DNA from: Bedellia somnulentella
Lineage: Eukaryota > Arthropoda > Insecta > Lepidoptera > Bedelliidae
Reading direction: 5' to 3'
DNA length: 64,000 nucleotides
Assembly: GCA_963576735.1 (NCBI GenBank)
Contig: OY755190.1
Coordinates: 4,829,695 to 4,893,694 of the forward strand
The position numbers and the translations under genes are program-made. How positions within the stretch are numbered: the stretch's first letter is position 1; each line of letters begins with the position of its first letter. The notes beneath the pieces are model-generated. The model saw only the letters and a list, made by a program, of their open reading frames with translations, was not told the DNA's origin and made no database searches. Positions 1 to 11,660 of the stretch are shown here, in pieces.

Positions 1-208
1 TGCGTGTACGTAAGAGGCGACTAACGGTATTGGGGCTTTTAAGGGATTTTTGGGCGATGTGGTTGGAGACCCATCACCAACAACCTTTATTTCACTGTCT
101 TTTCCCGACGCAACTTCCAAAAGTGGCTGAGGAACTTCAAGTTCTTTAGCTCTGGCTACCCCTTCTAGGTATTTATAGCCGTGAGTATATGTATGTATGT
201 ATGTATGT
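1..208 (+). repeat. S1 SINE-like copy, cut by window edge
   Basis: Copy of the most abundant repeat here (S1). It enters at the 'acgtaagaggcgactaac' block and runs to the (TATG)n tail. S1 has a fixed 5' end (GCTGTGTAGTG), a conserved ~230-bp body containing a B-box-like stretch (GGTTGGAGACC), and a 3' end CCGTGAGTATATG followed by TATG repeats. It encodes nothing. The 5' end lies outside the window. Confidence 0.85.
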
Positions 209-1009
209 TTATCGTTGATTTATTAATTATATAAATAATTTATCACTTTAAGTTTGGACAGTCCTGTACTCTGGAGAGTTTATTTGTAGAAAAACCCCCA
301 ATTGGCGAGTACAATATTAATAATAAAAGCTCTAGTCAGGGTTATTTAATCTAGATCGGAACCTATATTACACATCAAAATACCTAATCACTTGATTAAC
401 AAACGTAGAATCATTAATTAACAATCTATCTAGCTATGTTTTGATAATAAATATTCTAACTATGTCACTACACTAAAACTGACATCATTAGTAGAAGCTA
501 CTCTTATCTTAACGACATATCGCCGATCAAATTGCGCCACCCACGACGGAGGAAAAAGTTATAGGTAGGACACATTAAAACTATGTTAAACCTTGAACGA
601 ATATGAATGAATATGCATGTGGACTTAAAAGTCGTTCGTTTTACAGATTGCTAGAAAATACTAGGCACTTAATACTAGCAATGTGGCACCATCGACAAAA
701 ATCTTTTATTACGCAAATTTTGCCCCATTTAACTTCTAGAAGAGGCTCCAATTTCAGAATTGGAGCATTCAGATTCTACTCTTCATCAGGTATAGGCATC
801 AGGTATCTCCAAAGTATCAATGTAAATTAACCAAGAAAATGGGTTTTTATAACGGATAAACTAACCGGCACTTTTATGTGCCTCAAAATTTGCCGGCTTA
901 TGCGTTTTGAAAATCATGTTGGTTTCTCAATCGAGATTGCTAAGTAAGAAAAACATCGTGAGGATACCAAAATATTTTTAAGTTGTATTAAACTGAGTTC
1001 GTACAAAGT
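209..1009. other. AT-rich non-coding stretch
   Basis: No recognisable gene or full-length repeat. A 75-codon open frame at 603-830 has no family features and is probably chance. Confidence 0.5.
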
Positions 1010-1060
1010 GATTGAGGAAAATATCGTGAGGAAGCCTACATGGCTGAGTTGTATAAAGTT
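1010..1060 (+). repeat. T2 SINE internal fragment
   Basis: Diverged match to the T2 block around 'atcgtgaggaagcctacatg' and 'gctgagttgta'. A similar scrap lies at 945-975. No head or tail is present. Confidence 0.5.
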
Positions 1061-1240
1061 AATTTATCGTTGCTTCGTATTAATAGTTGACGTGATTAAA
1101 ATAGTATCAGTACCTCTGTCTTTGATGACTAAACAGATTTTCTCTTCACAGTCTGCATACCTGTTACTTCCGATTTGACATCGATTATGTGTTTTTGTTT
1201 GCCATTATTATTTATGTTCTGTTTGCAAATGAAATGACTT

Positions 1241-1485
1241 ACATACATACATATACTCACGGCTATAAATCCCTAGATGGGGTAGCCAGAGCTAAGGAAT
1301 TAGAAATTCCTCAGCCACTTTTGGAAAGTTTAGTGGGGAAAAGATGGTAAAAAAAGGTTGTTGGTGATGGGTCTCCAACCTCATCGCCCAAAAATCCCTT
1401 GGAAGTCCCAATACCGTTAGTCGCCTCTTACGTACACCCACCGGAAGAATTGGGGTAGTGCTATTCTAAGCCGACACTACACAGC
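1241..1485 (-). repeat. S1 SINE-like copy, full length
   Basis: Full-length subfamily A copy. The CATA tail is at the left and the 5' end (rc of GCTGTGTAGTG) is at the right. Confidence 0.85.
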
Positions 1486-1566
1486 ACAAATGACTTATTG
1501 CTATAATAAACCTACGCGCGAAATCCGAAAGGCCGATGGAAGATTTTAAATGTTTTTTTGAAATTT

Positions 1567-1592
1567 ATACATACATATACTCATGGCCATAA
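1567..1592 (-). repeat. S1 or RTE tail scrap
   Basis: Only the shared tail (atacatacatatactcatgg) remains, so the parent family cannot be decided. Confidence 0.5.
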
Positions 1593-1874
1593 GTTATGCC
1601 TGGTTTGAAATGACAAATTTAATTACCTTATGTGTAATTAATCAAGTAAAAACACTTTATTTACTAATATTCTTATAGTCGTAATAGGTAGAATAAAATT
1701 TGCAAGCAATAACAAATATAATCTTGTACTTCAAAGATATTTAATTTGTGCAATAGTTTAAATTTTAACTATTATACTTACAACACAAGCATTACTTTGA
1801 ATCTAATTGTAAATTTTTAGTAGCTAGGTTTTTCAACAGCTACACTCGTCTCATGAAAGTGTCGAATCGAAACT

Positions 1875-1957
1875 CATAACATAACATAAACGTTCACGCC
1901 GAATATCCCCGAAGGGGTTGACAGAGGTACTAATACTTCTGAACATCACGTGACAGC
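1875..1957 (-). repeat. T2 SINE 3' fragment
   Basis: The 3' terminal ~80 bp of T2 (tail rc 'acataacataaacgttcacg', then the 'ccccgaaggggttg' block). 5'-truncated. Confidence 0.7.
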
Positions 1958-2035
1958 AAAAATATTAATTATATTATGTGTTGAATCTTAACCGTTAAAA
2001 ATATGTGTGAAGCCCATTTACTACATGTAAGGGTA

Positions 2036-3180
2036 GTGAAAATGAAAATGAAAAATGAAAAATATTTATTTTTACACCAGCAATAACCAAAATAACAACA
2101 GTTTACATTACAAAGGTACCTTTAGGTGATATTTGGTAATTAGGTGACGAAATTTTACAATTGGAGTGGTCGTTGTCCCCTACACTAGGCATAGCCTGTA
2201 TCGTGGGGGACATGGTAGGCATGTTACATAAAAGCGTAAACAGGGTTTCGCAGGTGGCGTAGTAAATAAAAAGAAAATTTTAAATTCTAATCTAAAATAC
2301 AAAATCAACACAATACTGTGTTGATTTGTTAAAGGCTTAAGGAGAAAAAAAAAAAAAATAGTTACAATCATTCAATCTATTATCTAGGAAAGTGTCAAAT
2401 ATAGTAAAATATTTGTATAATACATAGCATAATATAATATAGATAATATTTATACATAGTATAATTAGATACTTACGCAAAAGATAGTTTTGTGTAGAGT
2501 AAATAATACATAAATAATAATAATACATAAAATCGTAGTAAATAAATAAATAAATAAGTAATCTCATATATACGTATATGTACGACATAATTTATGATTA
2601 TCTGGGTATGTTTAATAACTCCTCGGATTCTTCATAAGTTAACTTGAGGAGCCACGTTTTTATCAATTTCTTTGTTTCTTGAATTGTTGCGCATTTTATG
2701 TCACAGGTTTTTATGATCTGGTTGTACAAAAAAGGATGGAGAAACGTCGGAAATCTTTGTGAAAATCGCGTGTTAGAAGCTGGTACATTTATTTTGAAAG
2801 TTCTTTTTTGTAGAAGTTTGATGTAGTCTGGAGAGTTGAGAGTTATACGATGTTGCAGCAGACATGCTCTGTAAATAAAAAGTCGACGTACAGAAAGTAC
2901 CTGGCATTCTTTGTAGAGCTCAGTAGTCGGGAATCTTTTTGGTTTTTTTAACATGACCTTTAAAACTGAGCGTTGAGCTCTCTCTAACACTAACATGTTT
3001 GTTTTGGAAGACCCTCCCCAGCATGGGATGCAGTACCCTAAGACTGATTGACAAAGAGCTGTGTATACGTTTAGGAGTATCTCTTTACTGGCACCGTTAC
3101 GTAGTAGTCGCATTATATGAATAAGTTTTCTGGCTTGTATAATAAGTGCTTTACAAACTTTCAAATATAATAAACTTTGC
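2036..3180 (-). mobile_element. 5'-truncated Jockey-like LINE
   Basis: Non-LTR retrotransposon remnant read on the minus strand. It has the C-terminal part of an ORF2-type reverse transcriptase (2598-3164), then an AT-rich 3' UTR of about 560 bp containing a TTTA repeat (near 2540). It ends in a repetitive TTTTCATT tail at 2036-2075. The truncated 5' end and simple-repeat tail fit target-primed reverse transcription. The exact clade is inferred from general resemblance. Confidence 0.65.
2598..3164 (-). pseudogene. LINE ORF2 C-terminal fragment
   Basis: An open frame of 188 codons with no real start: it opens on TTG inside the truncated element. The sequence resembles the region after the polymerase core of Jockey/CR1-type ORF2 proteins, with 'SVLGYCIPCWGG' and 'LERAQRSVLKVML' equivalent to the common 'Y-W-x-x-LQ-x-x-x-R' block. 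The endonuclease and catalytic polymerase motifs are absent, so it cannot be active. Confidence 0.7.
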
Positions 3181-3239
3181 TAAAAAAACCCATGGATATT
3201 AGTTACTAGCTATCAAAATCCAATTTTAATGCAGAGAAG

Positions 3240-3641
3240 CACCAATCCAATCACAATTTCCCAACGCACTTCCGCTAAAATGGGATCGCATAAAACACCC
3301 AATTTACGATGGGGTAACGCCATCTGGGTCACAATTACCATACAAAGTCTGATTACACGTCAATCTTAACCAGCGAGCGCACAATCGGCAATTACACGAA
3401 AATGGGTGATTGCAATCGCCTATTTCCGTGAATCATCGTCTGATTACGCTAATATTACGCGGTGATAATCTGGCCCGTAGAGGGAACAGTTAGTTGGCAG
3501 TCCGCGGTAGACGCCGGTCGCGCTCGCTCACTCTCGGTTTCATTTGAAAGTGAAAACTCTATAAGTGCATGGATTTTTACGTCGTATGGTTTGATTAAAG
3601 GGATCTTGAGTTTTGTGGTGTTTTGGGCTCATTTTTTACTG
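3240..3641 (+). promoter_or_regulatory. Candidate promoter and leader exon
   Basis: A GC-richer, low-repeat block ending in a good 5' splice site (ACTG|GTAAGT, donor at 3642). The stretch at 3505-3560 (cgctcgctcactctcg, then gaaagtgaaaac) looks like an insect transcription start and 5' UTR. A short frame opens with ATG near 3570 and stops after nine codons. The block could be a leader exon of the GMC locus 34 kb downstream or of another gene spanning the window. No TATA box or verified initiator was seen. Confidence 0.3.
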
Positions 3642-4620
3642 GTAAGTCTCTGCTTTTACCTACATTGATAAATAGTTAATTTTCTTTTGGTGGTCATTAA
3701 TTTTCTTCTTAGTTCATTAATATAAAATGTAACATATAAATATATGACATATTAAACATCGCCTATATATTAAGGAAAATATAGTCGTGATATTATGTAT
3801 GTTATAAAGTTTTGAAGTTAATGCATGCAATTAGAACACGACGACGCCAGATTAAGACATCGGACTAAGTTTTTTAATGCCAAGTTGTGTAAAAATTATA
3901 CTTTGTCACCATTTATTATATTAGATTTCGATGAATAAAATACTATAAAAGACATGTGAGATTTTCACGATCGCTTTCGATAGATAATAGTTAAAATTTC
4001 TCACTAAAATTTGCATTGTTACGTCTATATATTGTTCCACGCTACATGCAAGTAAGTAAATTTATCGACACCATTTTTTTAATACAAAATTAAACAAACA
4101 TAGCCCCATACAAATAGAAATCGTGTATGATAGACTACGGTAAAGCCTGCACAGAAGTTATTTCCGTATTGAATGCAGTAACCTGCAGTCACCTACCTAA
4201 CCTTCCTCAATAAACAACCTATCTACACAAAAAACTTTCCGAACGGAATAATCAATTTTACTGGCATTTTCACTGTCTTCATTTTACAGCAAAGTATGGC
4301 ACTACCCCATTTCTTACCATGAGAGTCGTTGTACGCGAAATGGATATTCGGCAATTTGGCTTGAAACCCACACCGATTATTTATAATATTTCTTGTTCCG
4401 TTACCAACTTCCCGAAGAGCCTGAAGCCTTCGTATCTCGGAAGCTCTGGTTTTTTTTTTGACTAGAAGCTAACAAAGTATAGTTATAGGTTCATAAGGAA
4501 AAAAACTTTTAACCTGAGCGTCAAAAGATCGTGTTTGTGTTAGTATGACGATATTTCGGTTCTGTGAGACAGATGTTAACAAATTCAATAAACGGTTAAC
4601 ATATAAAGGTGTCATATTTG
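3642..4620. other. Non-coding stretch after candidate donor
   Basis: AT-rich sequence without a recognised gene or repeat; consistent with the start of an intron if the donor at 3642 is real. Confidence 0.4.
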
Positions 4621-4838
4621 CCCTGTAGTCCCAACTTAGAATGTAACTACCCCTTTCTATCCAAGGGTGTCGCAAGAGGCGATTTAGGGACTTTTGGGCG
4701 ATGCGGTAGGATACCCATCACCAACGATAATTCATTTCTACCACCTTGTCCCCTATCAACATCTGAAGGTGGCTGAGGAGTTCTAGCTCTGAAGCTCTGG
4801 CTCCCCTACTTGGGATTTATAGCCGTGAGTATATGTAG
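4621..4838 (+). repeat. S1 SINE-like copy, subfamily B
   Basis: Nearly complete. It has subfamily B markers: 'atgtaactacccctttcta' near the 5' end, 'gtcccctatcaac' in the middle and 'gctctgaagctctgg' near the 3' end. Confidence 0.75.
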
Positions 4839-5253
4839 ATAAATAGATAAAGGTCTGATTGAGAATCCAACCTGAACTTATTACTTGCACGACTGTGCTG
4901 GTATCGAGGCTTTGCCTAGTTGTTAAATATTTTACGATCTCAGGAAATTACACATTATAAAAGCAACTGTAGCGTATATAGTAATTGAATAGGTAACGAT
5001 ACGATGTAAGAGTTAATGTGCACTAGGGGTTCTACCATAGGCCACGATTAACAATGTTGCATTTTAAACGGAAATTTGAAACGTGTCTTTCTAATTGATA
5101 ACTAAAAGTGTAAAGCTGTCTGGAAGAGATCGCTTAGTGATTGTATTTCTTTGCAAAAAAGTTTTTTTATTTATTTGGTGTTTTTATGTATAATAAATAA
5201 TTATGTCTATTCTAAACATAAACTCACACCATTATTTTCCGTTAAGATAGGTT

Positions 5254-5336
5254 TGGCTGGATCGTACAAAGTGGTGGTGATCTATAGTCTCTGACTACCC
5301 CAATGGGAACAATGGGCGTGAGTATAAGTAAGTAAG
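5254..5336 (+). repeat. RTE-type LINE 3' end
   Basis: Last ~80 bp of the RTE-type LINE seen in long form at 11.66-14.45 kb ('gatcgtacaaagtgg' to 'gggcgtgagtataagtaag'). Confidence 0.7.
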
Positions 5337-5360
5337 TAGGAAGAGACTATAGAGTTCCAC

Positions 5361-5865
5361 TTGCAAACATGCTGGAAAACTCCACGAGTTTCATTTACTT
5401 TCCTCAATATTTTTAGACATGGCCTCTTGATCTTTGCACTTCAAACGCCTCCCTTAAGCAAATTATCGTTTCTATCCAGATATGGCCTCCATGGGCATCT
5501 TCAACCTGACTTCCAACCCTCATGGGTTTTTCATCTCCTTCAGAACATTACTCTCATACATTCTCCTATGCTTTATGCCCAAAATATTTCAACATTCCCT
5601 GGCCTTATTTTTTTATGCTCGTATTTCAAACTACACCCTTCAGGAACTCTATCCCATAATGCAAACATTAAATTTTTTGCTCAGGGACCTTATTTCTTAT
5701 GCCTTCAGTTTTCTACATACCCGTCATTCGCTGCCACTTACATAATCTTAGGAACTAGATCGTTGTTATTTAGCACTGCACTTTCGGTCTTTTTGATAAC
5801 ACACATACATACATAAACTCGATCGCCACTTTGTACGATCCTGGCAAACCTCTCAGCTTCATTGG
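5361..5865 (-). mobile_element. Decayed RTE-type LINE 3' region
   Basis: Diverged antisense relative of 11700-12200. The blocks around 'tcagggaccttatttctta', 'cattcgctgccacttacat' and 'aactagatcgttg' match the long copy in order. A separate 3' end fragment at 5815-5865 (gatcgccactttgtacg) is joined on the right. The plus-strand open frames here are accidental. Confidence 0.6.
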
Positions 5866-5924
5866 TAAATGTTTATAAACTTCGTGAACAGCTTTATCAA
5901 CTAATTATGTATGCATCATTTGTT

Positions 5925-6057
5925 TTTTACATGAAAACCTCATGTGGGGTTTATTACTAATCAATTAAGCAAACAAATATTTTATTTTTTCGACACCAGC
6001 AGGACACGAACTTACGACCTCAGGTATACGCCCCCGTCGCTCTGCCTGCTGGTCTCA
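5925..6057 (-). repeat. T1 tRNA-headed SINE copy
   Basis: Diverged T1 copy. The tRNA-like head lies at 5978-6057 on the minus strand (shared block rc 'ggtatacgcccccgtcgctc'). The body 'catgaaaacctcatgtgggg' lies to the left. It is shared with 19.3 kb and 27.5 kb. Confidence 0.6.
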
Positions 6058-6178
6058 CAAATTTTTGTTTGCTAGTAGAAGATTAGTATCTTTATCGTGT
6101 CTTAAAGTGGCGACTCCGCTTAACTTAAGCGTACATGTGTCACTTGAAAATTACAACAGTGGCTTTGCTATAAGAATT

Positions 6179-6425
6179 ACATACATACATATACTCACGG
6201 CTATAAATCCCTTAACGAGTTAGCCAGAGCTTTGGAATGAGAAATTCCTCAGCCACTTTTGGAAGTGGATTGGGGAAAAGATTGTAATAATAAATGTTTT
6301 TGGTGACGGGTCTCCAACCACATCGCCCAAAAATCACTTCAAAAGCACCTATACCCTTAGTCGACTCTTACGATCACCCACGGGTAGAAATGGGGTAGTG
6401 CTATTCTAAGCCGAAACTACACAGC
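6179..6425 (-). repeat. S1 SINE-like copy, full length
   Basis: Complete S1 copy with CATA tail at left; moderately diverged (for example an AAT-rich insertion in the middle and a GATCACCC variant near the 5' end). Confidence 0.85.
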
Positions 6426-6805
6426 AATAAAAAATAAGAATAAATAAGAATTCTGTCAGACCAAAATGGTAATATATTTATTACTAAACCGTGTCTCTGT
6501 CTATCTTTCAGCTAAATAGAGCGCGTTTGCTACATATATGTTAATGTCATTTAACTTACTACTTCACATAAGTAATGTTGGGTGTGTAATCTTAATGTCA
6601 CAGAAGCCTATCATAAATGTCTTCAAGTGTCAATCATTTATCAATTTCATAATCAACAATGAACGGATTCATTATTGAAGAAGATAAATTGAACCGATTG
6701 CAGCACAGACTGTGTAATGGACTGACCTATACTTAGTCAAGTGTTGTCATAATGTATCTTTACACTTTGTATATACGGCTATATCATTATATCTTTGTCT
6801 TAATA

Positions 6806-7015
6806 CCGTGTAGTGCTGGCTTAGAATGTCACTACCTCTTTCTACCTACGGGTGTCTTTTGAAAGTGGTTTTTGGGCGATGCGGTTGAAGACCAATCACC
6901 AACAATATTTTATTTCTACCATCTTCTCCCTTACTAACTTGCAAATATACCCGGGGGTTCTAGCTCTGAAGCTGGTTACCCCTTTTTGGGATTTTTGGCC
7001 GTGAGTATGTATGTA
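6806..7015 (+). repeat. S1 SINE-like copy, subfamily B
   Basis: Starts CCGTGTAGTGCTGG and ends in a TATG tail. It is diverged, with a deletion around the usual 'gtaagaggcgac' block. Confidence 0.8.
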
Positions 7016-7134
7016 CAATATCTTCTGCGACTGAAATAAGTACCACCAAAAAGCTAAAGTACTTGTTTCCTCTAGCATAGTCTATCCATCGAGACATTAG
7101 TTTATGTACAAGATTTATAACATGATATGATAGT

Positions 7135-7507
7135 GCGACATGATAGTCCAGTGGGTAGAACACCCGCCCGAAAAACAGAAGGGCGTGAGTTCCAATCCTG
7201 GGACGGGCCTACACCAATTTGTCTTTTCTAAAGTCATATGTGTGGTTAATTTATCATGGTTGCTAACGGTGAGGGAAAACATCGTGAGGAAACCCACATG
7301 GCTGAGTTGTACTTAGTCATGTGACAGTGTATTCATACAAAACGGCGATAGGCCTGCCCCCTATCACGTGAGTACACTGTCTAAGCAAAACGTGGGTACC
7401 TTCTCTGGAAACTAGATGGCGCTTGCCATGTGAGTTCAGGAGTATTGGTACCTCTGCCAACCCCTTCGGGGATAAACGGCGTGAACGTTTATGTTTATGT
7501 TATGTTA
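7135..7507 (+). repeat. T2 tRNA-derived SINE, full length
   Basis: About 373 bp with a pol III-type internal promoter: an A-box-like 'tagtccagtgggtaga' near the 5' end and a B-box-like 'gagttccaatcc' about 45 bp further. A conserved unique body follows, ending 'ggcgtgaacgtttatg' and an ATGTT-rich tail. Nearly identical to copies at 44.7 kb and 52.5 kb. Confidence 0.85.
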
Positions 7508-8296
7508 TTTATAACATTTTTTTCTTTATTTTCAACTACTTCCGGGGTCAATGGCTAGCCTTTTAAAAGCGTTAAGTGCTTCTTTGCTTTTTGTGACTTA
7601 AGATATAAAAGAGTTTTATGAGTATACCCCTCGCGTTTTCAACCGGAGACCATCCAGATTTAAGGCCAAAACGCTTTCCATTTACACTTAAGTGGCAAGT
7701 ATTGTAAGTTGTATTCTCAACATCACAAAAACCCATCACAAGCATGTCGTCACACGTCGCTTATCAATTTCATAACCAACAACGATGCAGATCCATTATC
7801 GATGATAAATGTTACCGATTGTGTCCAGTGTAATGGTTTCGTGTCTCCGTTAAATTGCGATGTTTAACACTTACTGTTAATAGGCGTCGCGTGTGCAACA
7901 AACATAATTTTCTTTACGCTCGGCTGTAATGAAGATATCTTGCGAACACGTGCTATGAGTTGCTACTTTGTAGACGAGGTGCTTTTGTTTTTAAATATTT
8001 TTGTGTAGTGTTCCATGTCAATATGGGAGTATTTGAAAAGATTATTTTTTAAATGGTGTATGCCCAACCGCACTTGAGCAACGCGATAGACTAGGGTATC
8101 ATTATATACAGAGTCGGTTTGAGCCTCTCGTTAAGGAAATATATAAGCTGTGATAAAAAGTGTATTAAAAAAACATATCAATTATTCATTCCTAACATTG
8201 TGTTTTTTAAAGATTTGTAGATACGTCATTTGGATAACGGCTGCGTTTGTATTGTAATTGGGCTTATTTTACCATTAATTTTCTTGTTTGTTTAAA
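7508..8296. other. Non-coding stretch
   Basis: No gene or repeat recognised. Confidence 0.4.
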
Positions 8297-8592
8297 TGTT
8301 GAGATGGTTCGGGCATATAGAGAGGATGGATGACATTAAATTGGTGAAAAAGATCTTTGCCAATGTGGAAGGTAATGTAAGTAGAGGATGACCTCGGAGG
8401 ATAGATTTGGATCAAATAGAAAATGTGCTGAAAAAGACAGGTGTCCGAAGTATGATGAATAAAAGAGCATGTATGAAAACATTGATGGGTGTGAACGAAG
8501 CTAAAGAGGTTGGCCAGGATGATACAAAGTGGCGATCGATAGTCTCTGCTTACCCCAATGGGAACTAACGGATCGAGAATATGTATGTATTT
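8297..8592 (+). repeat. RTE-type LINE 3' fragment
   Basis: About 300 bp of the LINE 3' end, covering the last ~90 codons of the polymerase ORF (starting near the motif R-W-F-G-H-I-E-R-M) and the tail. Frameshifts and stops are present (for example 'ggatgacctcgg' for 'ggacgacctcgg'). Confidence 0.75.
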
Positions 8593-8776
8593 ATGTTCAT
8601 ATAAATATTATTCAATCATCACAATCTATATAGATCCACATCGGAGACCAAACAAGAAATGATCTAATAGCTGGCTTAGTGTGTGTTCACAGACATTAGT
8701 TACTACTATAGCGGTATTACAGTCTTGCCGTAGAATTGACGAGTCCACCTAACCACGAATTTATCTTTATATCCAG

Positions 8777-9108
8777 GCGAGGTAATCGTAATTGCTCAGT
8801 GGGTAGGACACCGCTTATCGTGTAAATAATGAGGGATTCAAATCCCGGATCGGGCCTACATACTTTTCTAAAGACAAGTGTGGTTAATTTACCAAAACCT
8901 TTAACGGTGAGGGAAAACATCATGAGGAAACCCACAGGGCTGAGTTGTACTTAGTCATATGACAGTGTATTCGTACAAAACGGCGATAGGGCAGGTCTAT
9001 ATCATGAGTATACCGTCTAAGCAAAACGTGAGTACTCCGAACACCAGGTGAAAATGTCACGTGATGTTCAGAAGTATTAGTATCTCTGCCAAACCCTTCG
9101 AGGATATA
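8777..9108 (+). repeat. T2 SINE, diverged copy
   Basis: Head 'ttgctcagtgggtagga' (A-box-like) and 'gggattcaaatcccgg' (B-box-like), then the T2 body. The tail is degraded at 'gatatatgaagtgac'. The tRNA-like boxes are closer to tRNA consensus than in the young copies. Confidence 0.75.
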
Positions 9109-9802
9109 TGAAGTGACAAACTGACATATTGCTCATACAAAATCTGTCACTATCTCACTTCTCACATAATATACTCGCTCTCACACTCCTCGTGCTACGG
9201 GGCAGGTGATTCAGTCTGCAGTATTCTTACCAAAGTGGGATATATCATAAAGTGAATTGGTGAGATTTGTGAGGTTACGTTCCGGAAATAGAACCCCAAC
9301 TTCGAAACCGTAAACCAAACGCTCTAACCTAATAACTACGTAATTGATAAGTAAATATAAAAAAAATTAGTCATTATTCTAGTTTGACTACCATAATCAA
9401 CAAGAAAAAACAAAATGTATACAATATGGTTCAAAATACTATTAAATAAGTAGCCAATACTGCTTACTTAGTTAATTGAAAAATATAATAGTAGACGAAA
9501 TAACTCGTCCCATTTGAAAACAAGAAAGAAGAATTACGAATTGCTTATAAAACATACAAAATCAATAATGCTGATAAAGAAATATCGTTTTGTTAACACA
9601 ATTCTCTACCCGATATTTCTTCATTACCACGCCACACCTGTTCGCCAAAATGAATAAATACATTAGCATTAATGGATAAACGGATAAATGATAAATTTAA
9701 AATTTTGACGTTCATAAAATGAAAAATAAATTTTTTGACTTTTTTTTGCATAAATCGACATACAACCGATAAAGTGGTCTGGTAATGTTTTTACATAAAT
9801 TT
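9109..9802. other. AT-rich non-coding stretch
   Basis: No gene or repeat recognised. Confidence 0.4.
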
Positions 9803-10166
9803 ATCGCACGCCATACATCCCCAAAGGGATATTAGAGTTACTAATACATCTGAACATCACGTGACATCAATGTCACCCGGAGTTTAGAATACCCAAGTTT
9901 TACTTAAACTTTGCGCACACGCGATACAGGGCAGGCCTATCGCTGTTTTATACAAATACACTCTCACAAAACTATTTATTCTTAACCTAACCATATGTAT
10001 TCCTCACGACGTTTTTGCCTAACTGGTTACAACCATAATAAAATAACTACACAAACAACTTAAGAAAAGACACATATTGGTGTGTATCCGACTCAGGATT
10101 AGAACCCAGCTACGCCTGTCTGTATGAGATGCGGTGGTGCTCTCCACTGAGCTATCACGATTGTTG
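9803..10166 (-). repeat. T2 SINE, old copy
   Basis: Full-length but strongly diverged antisense T2. The tRNA-like head is at the right end (rc of 'gctctccactgagctatcac'). Confidence 0.7.
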
Positions 10167-10464
10167 TTTCAAACATCAATAATATCATCCACATAACGAA
10201 CGAATATATGTATACGTTATTATTGGAACTAATTTGAATAATGCAAGAAAGGTTAATTTACTTATGACCCTTTAAGAAAGTTATCATTATTTTCTCATTC
10301 GTATTCGATTTATGTTGGAAAGGGTAACAGAGATATAAGTCACTTGGAGGTATCCTTATTTATTATTGACCTTTTTTATGTAAAATGTCATGTAATGTTA
10401 ACGTTATATGCGATTATGTAATGCTCTAAGTTCGAACGTAATTAGATTTCCGAATTTCTGCGAG

Positions 10465-10695
10465 TCATCATCATCAGCCTATAGACATCCACCGCTGGAC
10501 ATAGGCCTCTCCCAAAGATCTCCACAACGACCGGTCATGTGCTGCCCTCATCCATCGGTATCCCGCGACCTTGACCAAGTCGTCGGTCCACCTTGTGGTA
10601 TCCTACCCACACTGCGTCGTCCGGTACGTGGCCGCCACTCCATCACCTTCGAGCCCCAAAGGCCGTCGGCTCTGCGTGCAATGTGCCCTGCCCAT
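10465..10695 (-). repeat. RTE LINE 3' end with TGATGA tail
   Basis: A different LINE from the TATG-tailed one. On the minus strand it ends 'agcggtggatgtctatagg' then CTGATGATGATGA, the characteristic end of a common insect RTE family. It is 5'-truncated and GC-richer than its surroundings, so its plus-strand open frame is accidental. Confidence 0.65.
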
Positions 10696-10887
10696 TATAA
10701 AAATTCTGCGTGTATTTAAATTAAAATAGTACTTATTCATCAGCCTTATTAATCAATTATTAGAACATATCACTGGATGCACTGCCCAAGTGAATCGTGG
10801 GTGCTTTGAACACTAGGACAGGTGACAAAAATCCCAGTTCCCAATAATCAGTTTCCCAAAGTATCGGTATCTTTCACGACGACGATA

Positions 10888-11137
10888 ACATACGTTCATA
10901 TACTCACGGCTCTAAATCCCTTAAAGGGGTAGCCAGAGCTAGGAAATCAGATATGCCTCAGCCACTTTTGGAAGTTGCGTGGGGAAAAGATGGTGAAATA
11001 AAGGTTGTAGGTAATGTAATGCGTCTCCAACCGCATCGCCCAACAATCCCTTAAAAGCCCCAATACCGTTAGTCGCCTCTTACGTACACCCACTGGAAGA
11101 AAAGGGGTAGTGCTATTCTAAGCCGACACTACACCGC
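10888..11137 (-). repeat. S1 SINE-like copy, full length
   Basis: Complete antisense copy, subfamily A; the tail has decayed to a single CATA unit. Confidence 0.85.
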
Positions 11138-11660
11138 ACTCATTACAGCATAAATACTGGGACAAAACGATAAAATCATGTAGTTAGCTACTGTGGCAGT
11201 AAAGTATGACTCGACACCAGCTATTGAGTACAATCTTCACGTTATGCGGTAAGACTATGTCTTATTAAGAAGGTTCTCGATTTGCTCAAGCGAATTGACC
11301 CAGATTCCGCCTCGATTTGCAAATCACTGCGTTAAATAAGACCACGAATATAAACTAAAGATTCGGCAGAGTGACGGTAGATTGTTTAATATAGATCAAT
11401 AAACTTACTTACTGGGCAGAATAATCCTAAAACATGGTGGATTGAGTCAAAAATACCTCCGATTTTTTAAGGTGAAAAACATTTTATTATTGACGTAACT
11501 TGTTAACGGAAGATAATTTGAAGTGTAATTTGTTTAACAAAATTATTTGTTGAACACATTACACACCGGCTCAGAATAGCATAATCCCATCTCCCGCGAG
11601 GAATCATGATTGCAAGACTACTTCTACTTGGGGTTTAACCAACCCTCTTTATTTCACTTT
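11138..11660. other. Non-coding stretch
   Basis: No gene seen. A short S1-like head scrap ('caccggctcagaatagca') lies near 11563-11590. Confidence 0.4.

Noticed and set aside
5361..5816. A 151-codon plus-strand open frame
   Set aside because: It overlies a decayed antisense RTE fragment; the hydrophobic composition and lack of context argue for chance.
7115..7297. A repeated 60-codon open frame (also at 52749-52934, related one at 8717-8935)
   Set aside because: It is the antisense of the T2 SINE and recurs only because the SINE is repeated.
10408..10719. A 103-codon GC-rich open frame on the plus strand
   Set aside because: It is the antisense of a 5'-truncated RTE 3' end with a TGATGA tail; there is no plus-strand protein family resemblance.
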